Assembly: GCA_003551155.1 (NCBI GenBank)
Contig: PUMA01000159.1
Coordinates: forward strand, 1 to 39,782
Direction of reading: 5' to 3'
Source: Desulfonatronospira sp.
GTDB lineage: Bacteria; Desulfobacterota; Desulfovibrionia; Desulfovibrionales; Desulfonatronovibrionaceae
DNA: 39,782 bases
A program made the translations under genes and the position numbers. How positions within the stretch are numbered: position 1 is the stretch's first letter; each line of letters begins with the position of its first letter. Below are positions 10,267-20,845 of the stretch, piece by piece. The notes under the pieces were generated by a model, which was not told the DNA's origin, did not search any database, and saw only the letters and a list, made by a program, of their open reading frames with translations.

Positions 10267-10494
10267 ATGTTTGAAATCCCTTTAATCGAGGCCTTAAGGA
10301 CCAGTCCGTGGGCTTTGTTAATTTTAATTCTCCCGATACTGCCCAATTTGTGGGCTATTCTGCATATTTTCCGCTGTGATTTTAACACGGCCCAGGAAAA
10401 AATGGTTTGGCTGGCGGTGGCAGTGTTTATCCCTTTTCTGGGGGGTATGTTGTATATTTTCTGGGGGCGAAGGCGAGGCGTTAAAGTATGTTGA
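10267..10494 (+). CDS. Small PLDc_N-type membrane protein
   Basis: 75 aa, two TM segments; pattern PILPNLWAILHIFRCDF...WLAVAVFIPFLGGMLYIFWGR. Confidence 0.75.
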   Translation: MFEIPLIEALRTSPWALLILILPILPNLWAILHIFRCDFNTAQEKMVWLAVAVFIPFLGGMLYIFWGRRRGVKVC

Positions 10495-11369
10495 AAATCA
10501 AGTCAGTCTTGTGTTTTTTGCTGGCACTCGGACTGAGTGCCTGTATCACTGCTCAGGGAGATGTGGACCGGCTCCAGATGCAGCTCAGGACTCTGGAAAG
10601 ACAGCATTATCTCGACAAACAGCGCATGGAGCAGCAGCTTGAGACATACCGGGAGCAACTGGCAGCCCACATAGAATCTGTAGAAGGGAAGATTTCTGAA
10701 ACAGGCGGGCCGGTTCAGACTACCCAGGCTCATTTATGGGCTGAAATGGAATCCCTAAGGTTCCAGGTGGCCACCATGAGCGGCAACCTGGGTGCCCTGG
10801 AAAGAAGGGGTGCCGGGCTTCAGGATGAAGATTTCGACTGGTCCAGAGAGGTTGAGAGTCTTCAGAAGAAAACCATAAGGCTGGACCGGGCCCTGAAGAC
10901 CCTGGCCAGCAGGCTGGACATTGACATAAGCGAGGAAATGGAAGCTGTCATTGCTCAGGACAGACCTGCCCCCGGAATGGAAGAAGGGGTGGAAACTGCT
11001 CAGGCTCTTTATCAGCGGGCACTGGATTCCTTTTATGATCGCAGGTACGATCAGGCCCAGTCATTGTGGGAGGAGTTTGCAGAAAACTTTCCTGAACACG
11101 ATCTTATATCCAATGCATATTTCTGGCAGGGAGAGTGCTTTTATCAGCTCCAGGACTACGCCCAGGCTGTAGTGGCATATCAGGAAGTGCTGGAAAATTA
11201 TCCCGAGAGCAACAAGATTACTGCCAGCATGCTCAAGCAGGGCATGTCATTTATAAATCTCGGCCGGAAAGATGCCGGGAAGCTGGTTCTGGACGAACTG
11301 ATTCAGAAGTATCCCCAAACTGCCGAAGCCAGACGGGCAAAGGCTTTTCTTTCCGAACACGGACTATGA
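10488..11369 (+). CDS. TPR lipoprotein, YbgF/CpoB-like cell division coordinator
   Basis: Lipobox LSAC, N-terminal coiled coil, C-terminal TPRs (ALDSFYDRRYDQAQSLWEEF...AYFWQGECFYQLQDYAQAVVAYQEVL). Confidence 0.85.
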   Translation: MLKIKSVLCFLLALGLSACITAQGDVDRLQMQLRTLERQHYLDKQRMEQQLETYREQLAAHIESVEGKISETGGPVQTTQAHLWAEMESLRFQVATMSGNLGALERRGAGLQDEDFDWSREVESLQKKTIRLDRALKTLASRLDIDISEEMEAVIAQDRPAPGMEEGVETAQALYQRALDSFYDRRYDQAQSLWEEFAENFPEHDLISNAYFWQGECFYQLQDYAQAVVAYQEVLENYPESNKITASMLKQGMSFINLGRKDAGKLVLDELIQKYPQTAEARRAKAFLSEHGL

Positions 11370-11388
11370 TCTTTCAGGATAACCCGTC

Positions 11389-11823
11389 ATGCACACAACT
11401 GAAGAATATTCCAGGATAATTGCCCTGCATTTCTCGCCTGAAGTGGTCCGCAAGCCCATGATGTACAATCTGGCCAAGAAATTCGACCTGACATTCAATA
11501 TTCTCAAGGCCAGAATCAGTCCCAGGGAAGAGGGGCATATGATCCTGGAGCTCTCCGGAAACAGGGAGGACTTCAAAAAAGGAATATCATACCTGCAGAA
11601 GCACGGGATCAGCATTCAGGATGTGGCCCAGTCCATAACCAGGGATGAAAGCATTTGCACTCATTGCGGATTGTGCACTGCGCTTTGTTTTAATAAGGCC
11701 CTCAGCCTGGATCCGGAAACCAGGGTAATCGTGTTTCATGACTCCAGGTGCACAGCCTGCAGCAACTGCACCAGAATTTGTCCAGTTGGGGCCATGCATG
11801 TGGAGACCAACGGGGATTCGTAA
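11389..11823 (+). CDS. NIL-domain plus 2[4Fe-4S] ferredoxin protein
   Basis: N-terminal NIL-like ACT fold, then CTHCGLCTALC and CTACSNCTRICP cluster motifs. Confidence 0.88.
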   Translation: MHTTEEYSRIIALHFSPEVVRKPMMYNLAKKFDLTFNILKARISPREEGHMILELSGNREDFKKGISYLQKHGISIQDVAQSITRDESICTHCGLCTALCFNKALSLDPETRVIVFHDSRCTACSNCTRICPVGAMHVETNGDS

Positions 11824-12199
11824 GGCTGAATTTCAGCCGGCCGGGGGCTCGGATGCCTGTCCCTGCTCAGGAAAGATATATCTGAATAAGAGACGCAACA
11901 GTCATCTTATCATATTCTGGAGTCAGCACTCATTGACCGGCAGTGTGACGCATCAGGGCAGAAGCAGCGTGGTATGCAGAAGCGGATAAGATTCAGGCAC
12001 AAGAATTCATGGCCTGACCAAAATTCAGCAGGCCTTGGTATTCAGGAATTAAGCGCTTTACAGCAGCTTTTTTTCTTGACTCTTTGTCTGGAAAAGGGGA
12101 TAGAAAAATATCTTTCAATTCGTTAAATGGTGTTAAGTGTTTTTCTATTTTTGAAGTACCTCACAAATTTCTTAACCTTTTAAGCTTTAGGAGGCCCGT

Positions 12200-13285
12200 A
12201 TGTTTTGGAAAACGCTTTGGCGCACCAGTTTAATTTTGTTCTGTGCCCTGGTACTCTTGGGAGCGCAGAAGGCCTTGGCCCAAACCCAGACGATCATTGA
12301 GCCCAGGGCGGACAATTTTATCTTTTACGTGGACAACTCAGGTTCCATGATGTTTGACTATGAAGCTGCAGGTGAGGATAAAATAAAGGTCGCCCGCGAC
12401 CTCCTGCTGACCATCAATGATGAGCTGCCCGAACTGGATGCCGATTTCGGAGTCTATACCTATGGTCCGTACAAAGAGTACAGACCGGCGACTCCTTATG
12501 ACCGCCAGGATATGACCCGGGCTTTTGAAGCTATCCCTGACGATTTCGAGATATTCGGGCGCAGGACCCCCATGGGTCAGGATCTGATCAAGGTTGATGA
12601 GCGTATATCCGGGCTGCAGGGAGATATTGCGGTAGTGGTACTGACAGACGGCGAATCCAATATCGGCCCCAGACCGGCCGGAGTTATGCAGGATATGTAC
12701 CAGCGTTACGGGGACCGCATCTGCTTTCATTTTATCAGTGTGGCCCAGACAGCCGGTGAAAAGGCTCTGGTGGAAGAGCTGGCAGGTATTAATCCCTGCA
12801 CGGTAAAGATTGATGCGGCTGACCTGCAGAAGGATTTTGCCCGGGCTGATTTTATCCAGGACGTATTTTACACCACCAGGGAGGTGAGCGTTGCTCCTCC
12901 TGTTGAACCCGAGCCGGAGATCGCTCCGGTAGTTGAACCGGAACCAGAGGAAGTGATCGTTTTCTCCAACGTTCAATTCGATTTTGACCGTGCTGAGATC
13001 AAACCCCAGTATGCTGAAATCCTCAGGGAAGCAGCCAGGCAGATCAGGGACCGTGAAGATCCCAGAGTCATCGTTGAAGGCCATACCTGCAATATCGGAC
13101 CGGCGGAATACAACATGGGTCTCTCTGAAAGAAGAGCCCAGGCAGTGGCAGACTTTCTGGTTGAGCAGAATGTGGATCGCAACACTATTGAGACCCGGGG
13201 CTATGGTTTGACCAGGCCTGCATATGATAATGATACCAGGGAAGGCCGTTCTTTGAACAGGCGCGTGGAAATGCGGCTGGAGTAA
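12200..13285 (+). CDS. Exported von Willebrand factor A domain - OmpA C-terminal domain fusion
   Basis: Signal peptide, MIDAS motif DNSGSM, PEPE-rich linker, OmpA peptidoglycan-binding domain (FDFDRAEIKP...LSERRAQAVADFL...NRRVEMRL). Confidence 0.9.
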   Translation: MFWKTLWRTSLILFCALVLLGAQKALAQTQTIIEPRADNFIFYVDNSGSMMFDYEAAGEDKIKVARDLLLTINDELPELDADFGVYTYGPYKEYRPATPYDRQDMTRAFEAIPDDFEIFGRRTPMGQDLIKVDERISGLQGDIAVVVLTDGESNIGPRPAGVMQDMYQRYGDRICFHFISVAQTAGEKALVEELAGINPCTVKIDAADLQKDFARADFIQDVFYTTREVSVAPPVEPEPEIAPVVEPEPEEVIVFSNVQFDFDRAEIKPQYAEILREAARQIRDREDPRVIVEGHTCNIGPAEYNMGLSERRAQAVADFLVEQNVDRNTIETRGYGLTRPAYDNDTREGRSLNRRVEMRLE

Positions 13286-13294
13286 CTGAATACC

Positions 13295-13330
13295 GGCCCG
13301 GTCAGTCTCAAGGCTGACCGGGCCTTTTTT
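13295..13330 (+). terminator. Rho-independent terminator downstream of the VWA-OmpA gene
   Basis: GGCCCGGTCAG-tctcaag-CTGACCGGGCC followed by TTTTTT. Confidence 0.9.
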
Positions 13331-13335
13331 AAGTT

Positions 13336-13767
13336 ATGAGAAAATTATCTTTTTTTCCCATAATTTTTCTGTGCGTGACCCTTCACGCCGGTACCCTTGC
13401 TCAAGCAGAGCAGGCCAGCATCCTGAATTCAGACCATCATCTGCACGGTCATTTTGGCGAGTTTGCCCAGAATCGGGTCAGTATACTGAACAAACACTAT
13501 GACGGTACCCCTGAAAAGCTCAGGCTGGAAAAGAATGAAAACGGCTATACCGGCAGGTATCAGCAGATTGTTCCAGGTTCCCTGAGAGTTGAGGTGAAAC
13601 AGACCGGATCCAATACTTCACCGTTTATCGGAGTCATGTATTATACCGTCATGACCTACGAAAGTAATGGGAAGTGTTCGGAAAGCGTTTCCAGCGGGCC
13701 ATTCCAGCCGGTGCGCAAACGCAATGTCACCGAGATATTTCGTCTGGTCAGGGGCGAATGGAAGTAA
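13336..13767 (+). CDS. Small exported protein of unknown function
   Basis: 143-aa ORF with signal peptide (MRKLSFFPIIFLCVTLHAGTLAQA). No recognisable family. Confidence 0.65.
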   Translation: MRKLSFFPIIFLCVTLHAGTLAQAEQASILNSDHHLHGHFGEFAQNRVSILNKHYDGTPEKLRLEKNENGYTGRYQQIVPGSLRVEVKQTGSNTSPFIGVMYYTVMTYESNGKCSESVSSGPFQPVRKRNVTEIFRLVRGEWK

Positions 13768-13837
13768 GCAGAGTGTTTTTTTCCGGGTTTTGGCGCAAGG
13801 CAAAGCTTTCCCGGCGGTGTTGAGAGCTGGAGGCCAA

Positions 13838-14833
13838 ATGACCAGAATTGCCGTGCTGGGCGGTGGAAGCTGGGGGACTACCCTGGCCGGCATGCTTTCA
13901 GCCAAGGGTCATGAAACAGGTCTGTGGGTCCGTGAGCCGGAGCTGGTCCGGGAGATAAAGAATACAGGAGAAACCTCCTGGTTTTTACCCGGCTTCAAGC
14001 TGCATGAGAGGTTAATGGTCAGCGCTGAACTGCGCGAAATTATGCAGGGCGCGGATTATTTTCTGCTGGCCATTCCCACCCAGTTTTTGCGCCAAATGCT
14101 GCAAAAAGCCTGGGAGTTTTTTCCTGAAAACCCGGTTGTGATCTGCGCCAGTAAAGGTGTGGAACTGGGTACCCTCAAACCGATGTCCGAGATGGTTGCA
14201 GAGACCCTGCAGGGCAGGAATCCCAGGTATGCTGTCCTTTCCGGGCCTTCCTTTGCAAAAGAGGTATCCAGCAGACTGCCTACCGCGGTGAGCCTGGGAT
14301 GTGAGGACGTCCAGCTGAGCCGCCAACTTCAGGATGTTTTGTCCACGGACTTCTTCCGCGTCTATGCCAATCCGGATTACAGAGGTGTGGAGCTGGGCGG
14401 GGCCTTGAAGAACATCATGGCCATAGCCGCCGGGATTTCGGACGGACTGGAATTCGGACATGACGCCAGGGCAGCCCTGATAACCAGAGGCCTGGTGGAG
14501 ATGGCCAGGTTCGGAGTGGCCCTGGGCGCCAGGGAAAAGACCTTTATGGGCCTGTCCGGCATGGGTGATCTGGTTCTGACCTGTACAGGGGACTTGAGCC
14601 GCAACCGGCAGGTGGGACTCAAGCTCGGCCGCGGCATGACCCTGGAACAGATCCTCTCAGGTACCAGAATGGTGGCTGAAGGGGTTAAGACTACTGAATC
14701 CGTATGGCATCTGGCCCGAAGGATTCATGTGGACATGCCCATTACCCAGCAGGTCTACCAGGTGCTCTTCCAGGACAAGGACCCCAGACAAGGGGTTGAG
14801 GACCTGATGACCAGGGATCTGAAGATGGAGTGA
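13838..14833 (+). CDS. gpsA: Glycerol-3-phosphate dehydrogenase [NAD(P)+]
   Basis: MTRIAVLGGGSWGTTLA Rossmann motif, LSGPSFAKEV, LKNIMAIAAGISDGL, GLSGMGDLVLTCTG. Start refined to 13838. Confidence 0.96.
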   Translation: MTRIAVLGGGSWGTTLAGMLSAKGHETGLWVREPELVREIKNTGETSWFLPGFKLHERLMVSAELREIMQGADYFLLAIPTQFLRQMLQKAWEFFPENPVVICASKGVELGTLKPMSEMVAETLQGRNPRYAVLSGPSFAKEVSSRLPTAVSLGCEDVQLSRQLQDVLSTDFFRVYANPDYRGVELGGALKNIMAIAAGISDGLEFGHDARAALITRGLVEMARFGVALGAREKTFMGLSGMGDLVLTCTGDLSRNRQVGLKLGRGMTLEQILSGTRMVAEGVKTTESVWHLARRIHVDMPITQQVYQVLFQDKDPRQGVEDLMTRDLKME

Positions 14834-16653
14834 TGTTTCAGCACAATTCCGGGACAGCCTTGCCCTCACAACGAACCGAAATTCCCTTTCTTCTCCAGGT
14901 CATTCTCGTGCTCCTGCTGGCCCTGGCCGGGACCGGGTGCAAGGGGGAAATACCGGGTGTTGAACGCCCGGAATATTCCCTTCCCCTGGATGTGGATATA
15001 AGCAGCAATGAGCCCGGGAGATACGGAGGCATATTTGTTACGGCCGAATCACAGCAGCCCAGGACCTTTAATCCCCTGGTGGCCGAGGACGCCTATTCCA
15101 GCGAGGCCATCGGGCGTTTCCTCAACGGATTGACTTTCTATCACCCCCTGAAGGAGGAGGTCGTCCCTGAACTTGCCCGTTCCTGGGAAATTTCCGAGGA
15201 TCAGAAGAGCATAACCATGCACCTGAGGCGCGGTGTGCGCTGGAGCGATGGGGAGCCGTTTACTGCTTCCGATGTGATGTTTACTTTCAAGGCCCTGTTT
15301 GACGAGCGCTACCCCAACCGCTATCAGGGTCAGTACACCATTGCCGGCGAACCCATCGGGTATGAAAAGATTGATCAGTACACGGTGCGTTTCAGTACTG
15401 CCAGACCCTACTCCCCTTTTTTGTACGTCATAGGATTTATCGGCATTCTTCCCAGACACGTTCTATATGATGCCTATGAACAGGGCGAGCTGCTGCAAAA
15501 ATGGAGCATACGCACGGCCATGCACCAGCCCGGGGAACTGGTGGGCACAGGACCGTTCAGTATCCGCTCCTTCAGACCCGGCCAGCGGATACTCTATGAA
15601 CCTAATCCTCACTATTGGAGGGCGGACAGCAAAGGCAGGAGGCTTCCGTACGTGGATTACCTGATAACCAGATACGTTCAGGACCGAAATACTGAGACTG
15701 TGCTCTTTGTCTCGGGTCAGATCGATGTGTCCGCCATAACTCCCGGCGATGTGGTTGGGGTGAACCGCAATTCAGAACTTCATGATTATACCGTGCATCA
15801 TCGCGGTCCGGCCACGGGCATCAGATTTATCTGGTTCAATCAGAAGCCCGGAACCAATGAGCAGGGCCGTCCCTATGTTGAACCCCACAAGCTGGAATGG
15901 TTCACCAACAAGAAGTTCAGGCAGGCTGTTCTGTACGGCTTCAACCGGGAGGGGCTGATTTCAAGCGTATACTTCGGAAGGGCTGAACTTCTGCACTCCA
16001 TAATCAGTCCTGCCAACCAGCGATGGTACAACCCGGATGTGCGCAAATATCCGTATGATCCTGACCGGGCCAGGGAACTGCTGGCCTCCCAGGGCTTCGT
16101 GTACGGTGCCGACGGTAATCTTCTGGATCAGTACGGCAATGCGGTGGTCGTTGATGTGTACGCTTCAGAAGGCGATGATATCACTCCCCAGATCCTGTCC
16201 ACTTTCAGGGAGAACATGCGGGATCTGGGCATCCGGGTCCGGGTACGCTACCTGGATTTCGGCACCCTGGTGGCCCGTATAAGCAGACATTTTGAATATG
16301 AGGCAGCCATGATGGGCTTTACCGGGGGTGCTGACCCCTCGGGAGGACGGGCCATATACTTGAGTTCAGGGAGGCTGCACCTCTGGAATCCGGGCCAGGA
16401 GGAGCCCCATACCGAATGGGAGTCCAGAGTGGATCAGCTGGTATATGCTTCTGAAGAGACCTTTGACCCTGATGAACGTGTTGAGTACGTTCACCGTATG
16501 CAGGAGATCTTTTCCGAGGAGCTGCCCCTGCTCTTCCTGCTCACCCCTCATACTTACGTGGGTCTCAAAAACAAATGGAGAAACGTGCGCATCCCTTCCA
16601 TGGGATCGGTAATCTGGAATATTGATGAACTGTACCTTGAGCCGGAGCATTGA
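14833..16653 (+). CDS. Oligopeptide/dipeptide ABC transporter substrate-binding lipoprotein
   Basis: Lipobox LAGTGC; SBP_bac_5 features (YHPLKEEVVPELARSWEISEDQKSITMHLRRGVRWSDGEPFTASDVMFTF). Confidence 0.92.
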   Translation: MFQHNSGTALPSQRTEIPFLLQVILVLLLALAGTGCKGEIPGVERPEYSLPLDVDISSNEPGRYGGIFVTAESQQPRTFNPLVAEDAYSSEAIGRFLNGLTFYHPLKEEVVPELARSWEISEDQKSITMHLRRGVRWSDGEPFTASDVMFTFKALFDERYPNRYQGQYTIAGEPIGYEKIDQYTVRFSTARPYSPFLYVIGFIGILPRHVLYDAYEQGELLQKWSIRTAMHQPGELVGTGPFSIRSFRPGQRILYEPNPHYWRADSKGRRLPYVDYLITRYVQDRNTETVLFVSGQIDVSAITPGDVVGVNRNSELHDYTVHHRGPATGIRFIWFNQKPGTNEQGRPYVEPHKLEWFTNKKFRQAVLYGFNREGLISSVYFGRAELLHSIISPANQRWYNPDVRKYPYDPDRARELLASQGFVYGADGNLLDQYGNAVVVDVYASEGDDITPQILSTFRENMRDLGIRVRVRYLDFGTLVARISRHFEYEAAMMGFTGGADPSGGRAIYLSSGRLHLWNPGQEEPHTEWESRVDQLVYASEETFDPDERVEYVHRMQEIFSEELPLLFLLTPHTYVGLKNKWRNVRIPSMGSVIWNIDELYLEPEH

Positions 16654-17624
16654 TGGCTGTCTTTTTGATCAGGCGTATCCTGTCCGCTGTTCCGCTTCTG
16701 TTCGGTATTTCAGTGCTGGTGTTCATTCTCATGGCAGTGGCGCCCGGAGATTTTCTGGACGTGGCCAGAAGCCAGGAAGACATCCCTGCAGAGTACATAG
16801 AGCGCATGGAAGAGGAGTTTGCCCTGGGCGAACCCTGGCATACCCGGTATTTTATCTGGCTGGGCAACGTCGTCCGGGGCAATCTGGGTGAATCCTGGAT
16901 CTACAGGGTGCCTGTAACTGAACTTCTGGCACAGCGCGTCCCGGCAACCCTGGTTCTTTCAGCCCTGTCCATTCTTTTTGCCCTGTGTATTGCCATACCC
17001 ATGGGCGTGCTGGCTGCCATTTACAAGGATTCCGTCTTTGACCGCATAAGCTCCTTGTTTGCTTATGCAGCCCTGTCCATCCCGGAGTTTTTTCTGGCCC
17101 TGCTGGCTGTAATGTTTGCCGCGCAGACCGGGCTCTTTCCTATCGGCGGGCTCAGTTCGGTAGAACACGAATTCATGTCTTTCTGGGGACGTATGGCTGA
17201 CTACGCCCACCATCTGGTGCTGCCCACCATTGTCCTGGGCATGGGCAGCGTGGCCAGTTATATGCGCATCATGCGGGCCAATTTTCTGGATTACATCAGG
17301 TCGGATTTCGTGACTACGGCCCGGGCCAAGGGGGTACCCGAGGGCCGGGTGATGTTCGTGCACGTATTGCGCAACGCCATCAATCCCCTGGTCAGCGCTT
17401 CTGGATTCATCCTGGCTACTCTGCTGTCCGGGTCTATCCTGGTGGAAAACGTGATGAACTATCCAGGCCTTGGTCAGCTCATTTTTGAGGCCCTTATGCG
17501 CCAGGATGAATTTGTGGTTGTGGCTGCGGTCATGATGGGCTGTATCATGCTCATGCTGGGCAATCTCATAGCGGATCTGCTCCTGGCCTGGTCTGACCCG
17601 AGAATCAGGCTGGAAAAGAACTGA
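16653..17624 (+). CDS. Peptide ABC transporter permease (DppB/OppB-like)
   Basis: BPD permease; EAA-like loop TTARAKGVPEGRVMFVHVLRNAINPL. TGATG overlap with the SBP gene. Confidence 0.92.
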   Translation: MAVFLIRRILSAVPLLFGISVLVFILMAVAPGDFLDVARSQEDIPAEYIERMEEEFALGEPWHTRYFIWLGNVVRGNLGESWIYRVPVTELLAQRVPATLVLSALSILFALCIAIPMGVLAAIYKDSVFDRISSLFAYAALSIPEFFLALLAVMFAAQTGLFPIGGLSSVEHEFMSFWGRMADYAHHLVLPTIVLGMGSVASYMRIMRANFLDYIRSDFVTTARAKGVPEGRVMFVHVLRNAINPLVSASGFILATLLSGSILVENVMNYPGLGQLIFEALMRQDEFVVVAAVMMGCIMLMLGNLIADLLLAWSDPRIRLEKN

Positions 17625-17628
17625 GGCC

Positions 17629-18681
17629 ATGGTCAAACATCTGCTGCAAGAAATCCTGCGCAGACCCCTGGGAATGCTCTGCCTTTCTGTACTTGGTCTG
17701 CTGTATGCCTGCACCATATTCTCGCAGTTCCTGGCACCCTATCTGCCCACGGATCAGGATCTGGAAAAAGCCTATCATCCCCCCACCAGGATAGTGCTTA
17801 AAGACTGGCGTCCCCACGTTCAAATATATGAACAGGTAGATCCTGCAGCTGCCAGGTATGAGCCTGTGCATGGCGAAACCGCTGCCATAAGCTTTTTTGC
17901 TCCAGGCCGGGAGTACAGATTGTGGGGCCTCATTCCGGCTGAAACGCGCCTGTTTCAGGTGGAAGAGCCTCACAGGATCTACCTTCTGGGCAGCGACGGC
18001 ACAGGCAGAGACGTTTTTTCCAGGCTTCTCTACGGTGCCCAGGTATCTCTGAGCATCGGGTTTATCGGCATCTGCATCACCATGACTCTGGGCTTTCTTT
18101 TAGGTGGAGTGGCCGGGTATTTCGGAGGCCGGGTGGACTTTCTGGCCATGCGCCTGGTGGAGTTTATCATAGCAGTGCCCTCCCTGTATCTGCTTATAGC
18201 CCTGCGGGGCGCCCTGGCCGAGCATTTTGAGCCGGAACAGATGTACCTGGTCATAGTTATAATCCTTTCCCTGATAGGCTGGGCTGGAGCAGCCAGAATA
18301 ATAAGGGGCATGGCTCTGTCCCTCAGGGAGAGACCTTTTATCCTGGCATCCGAAGTCATGGGCCAGAGCAGTATCAAGGTGCTTTTCAGGCATTTTCTGC
18401 CCAATCTGGCCAGTTACCTGTTAGTGGCGGCCACGCTCAGCATTCCGGCCTATATACTTGCCGAAGCGGCCCTCAGTTTTCTGGGTCTGGGCATTCAGGA
18501 GCCAGGTACGTCATGGGGGCTCATGCTCCAGCAGGCCCAGGAGCTCAAGGTATTCACCCTGAACCTGTGGTGGCTTTTAACACCTGGAGCGGCAATTTTT
18601 ATTACAGTTATCACCTTCAACGTGCTGGGTGACGTTCTGCGGGACATTGTTGATCCCCGGCAGCAGATGATCAAGCGTTAA
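17629..18681 (+). CDS. Peptide ABC transporter permease (DppC/OppC-like)
   Basis: HRIYLLGSDGTGRDVFSRLLYGAQVSLSIGF...AALSFLGLGIQEPGTSWG. Confidence 0.92.
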   Translation: MVKHLLQEILRRPLGMLCLSVLGLLYACTIFSQFLAPYLPTDQDLEKAYHPPTRIVLKDWRPHVQIYEQVDPAAARYEPVHGETAAISFFAPGREYRLWGLIPAETRLFQVEEPHRIYLLGSDGTGRDVFSRLLYGAQVSLSIGFIGICITMTLGFLLGGVAGYFGGRVDFLAMRLVEFIIAVPSLYLLIALRGALAEHFEPEQMYLVIVIILSLIGWAGAARIIRGMALSLRERPFILASEVMGQSSIKVLFRHFLPNLASYLLVAATLSIPAYILAEAALSFLGLGIQEPGTSWGLMLQQAQELKVFTLNLWWLLTPGAAIFITVITFNVLGDVLRDIVDPRQQMIKR

Positions 18682-18754
18682 CCGGGCATGAGTCTTGGGC
18701 CAAGTCAGAGGAAGGAGACATTGAGACTATTTATCGGATGTTATTTAACTATGC

Positions 18755-19681
18755 ATGAACATGCAGCAAAGGCCTGACTGGTTTATCAGGTGGCACATGC
18801 AGCATGAGAAAAACAATACAGCCCCTGATTTGCAGGAAGATTCCAGCCTCTTGGATGTCCGCAACCTGTGCATTGATTTCGAGGCCCATGGCGAGGTGCA
18901 CAGGGCAGTGGACATGGTCTCATTTTCCATAAGATCAGGAGAAGTCCTGGCAGTGGTGGGTGAGTCGGGCAGCGGCAAGAGCGTAACCGCCCTTTCCCTG
19001 ACCGGGCTTTTGCCTCCGCCGCCGGGCTGCAGGGTCCAGGGAGAGGTCATGTACCGGGGCAGCAATCTTTTAAAATGTTCAGGCAAAAAAATCAGGCAGT
19101 ACCGGGGAAGGCATCTGGCCTATATTTTTCAGGAACCAGGAACAGCTCTTAATCCGGTCTTTACTGTGGGATATCAGATTGCAGAGGCCATCAGACTGCA
19201 TCGTCCGGAAACGAAGAACGTGCGGGGTGAAATTATCCGGGCACTGGATCTGGTGCGTATCCGCCAGCCTGAAAAGCGTTATCAGGACTATCCCCATCAG
19301 CTCAGCGGCGGTATGCAGCAGAGGGTGATGATCGCCATGGCCCTGGCCTGCCGGCCCAGACTCCTGGTGGCGGATGAGCCCACTACAGCCCTGGACGTAA
19401 CTATCCAGGCCCAGATCATGGATTTATTACGGGAACTCAGGGCAGAACTGGGCATGTCCATCCTGCTCATAACCCACAATTTCGGGATTGTCTCGGGTTT
19501 TGCCCACAAGGTTGCGGTCATGCGCCATGGACGCATAGTGGAACAGGGTGACGCGGAACAGGTTTTAGGAGCCCCGGAACACCCCTATTCCAGAGCTTTG
19601 GTAAGGTGCATTCCTGTGCTGGGCAGGAAACTGCGCAGACTTCCCACTATAGAGACTGAAGAGGAAGGCAGGAACGCCTGA
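18755..19681 (+). CDS. Peptide ABC transporter ATP-binding protein (DppD/OppD-like)
   Basis: Walker [10 protein letters not shown], signature LSGGMQQR, Walker [13 protein letters not shown]. Confidence 0.93.
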   Translation: MNMQQRPDWFIRWHMQHEKNNTAPDLQEDSSLLDVRNLCIDFEAHGEVHRAVDMVSFSIRSGEVLAVVGESGSGKSVTALSLTGLLPPPPGCRVQGEVMYRGSNLLKCSGKKIRQYRGRHLAYIFQEPGTALNPVFTVGYQIAEAIRLHRPETKNVRGEIIRALDLVRIRQPEKRYQDYPHQLSGGMQQRVMIAMALACRPRLLVADEPTTALDVTIQAQIMDLLRELRAELGMSILLITHNFGIVSGFAHKVAVMRHGRIVEQGDAEQVLGAPEHPYSRALVRCIPVLGRKLRRLPTIETEEEGRNA

Positions 19682-19784
19682 CACCCTGACCGTGGCAATC
19701 AAGAATTCCGGGAACCTGCCCCAGCCGGTTATTTAAAGTTAAATCAATGGTAAAAACAAACTAAGCTGACAAAAGGCCTGATTC

Positions 19785-20660
19785 ATGGTTGCAGTTGACA
19801 GAAGGATTCAGCCTGCAGGAGAGGAAAAAAAGCAGGATAAGCGCCACTCGGGGGGACTCGCAGCAGCACATGGTTCTTCTCTGCTGGAAGTAAAAAATCT
19901 TAAAGTATATTTTCCGGTTTATTCAGGGCTGTTAAGGCGGGTGAGGGGACACATCAGGGCAGTGGACGATGTATCATTCTCAGTGCTTGCGGGGACTACC
20001 GTAGGTCTGGTGGGCGAGTCCGGCAGCGGTAAGACCACCATTGGCCGGGCTTTGGTGAAACTGATCAAACCCACTTCTGGCAGCATCCGCTACAGGGGAG
20101 TAGACACCGCAAACCTCAGCAAAAGGGCATTTTTCCCTTACCGCAAAAAAATACAGATGATTTTTCAGGATCCTTTCCATTCTCTGAACCCCCGCATGAG
20201 CGTGGGCCAGATCCTGGGAGAACCACTGGGTATTCACTTTCCACACCTGAGCCCGTCCAGCAGAGTTGAGCGGTCTGCTGTTCTGCTTGAGCAGGTGGGT
20301 CTGAAGCCGGAGTATCTGCGGCGCTATCCCCATGAATTCAGCGGTGGACAGAGACAGCGCATCGGGATTGCCAGGGCCCTGGCAGTGGAGCCGGAATTCA
20401 TCATTTGCGATGAACCGGTGAGCGCCCTGGATGTTTCGGTTCAGGCAGCCATTATCAATCTGCTTCAGGATCTTCAGGAACAGCTGGGACTGACGTATCT
20501 GTTCATTGCCCATGATCTGGCTGTGGTGGAGCATATGAGCGATCATGTCCTGGTGATGACCCAGGGCAGGATCGTGGAGCAGGCAAGTGCTGAAGATATT
20601 TATAGTTCTCCGCAGCATCCCTACACCCAAAAGCTGCTTGAAGCAGTGCCAAGGCTGTAA
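19785..20660 (+). CDS. Peptide ABC transporter ATP-binding protein (DppF/OppF-like)
   Basis: Walker [10 protein letters not shown], signature FSGGQRQR, Walker [13 protein letters not shown]. Exact start uncertain. Confidence 0.92.
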   Translation: MVAVDRRIQPAGEEKKQDKRHSGGLAAAHGSSLLEVKNLKVYFPVYSGLLRRVRGHIRAVDDVSFSVLAGTTVGLVGESGSGKTTIGRALVKLIKPTSGSIRYRGVDTANLSKRAFFPYRKKIQMIFQDPFHSLNPRMSVGQILGEPLGIHFPHLSPSSRVERSAVLLEQVGLKPEYLRRYPHEFSGGQRQRIGIARALAVEPEFIICDEPVSALDVSVQAAIINLLQDLQEQLGLTYLFIAHDLAVVEHMSDHVLVMTQGRIVEQASAEDIYSSPQHPYTQKLLEAVPRL

Positions 20661-20845
20661 GGATATTGCAATCCGGATTCTTCAGACCCTGTGTGCAGAT
20701 CCTGAAATAGGTCATTACAGATGGCCAAGAACCCGGATTTCCATGGACAGGAAGGGGGTTTATCCTCTTTGCAACCTGACCCGGTTTGGGTTAGAGAGTT
20801 GATCAAAGATTCATTCGAACAACCCATTGAATTTAGAGAAAATAC

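Noticed and set aside
12338-13084. 248-aa minus-strand ORF antisense to the VWA-OmpA gene
   Set aside because: Complementary-frame artefact; the opposing gene has clear domains, RBS and terminator.
16959-17717. 252-aa minus-strand ORF antisense to the ABC permease
   Set aside because: His/Gln-rich shadow translation; no RBS or domain support.
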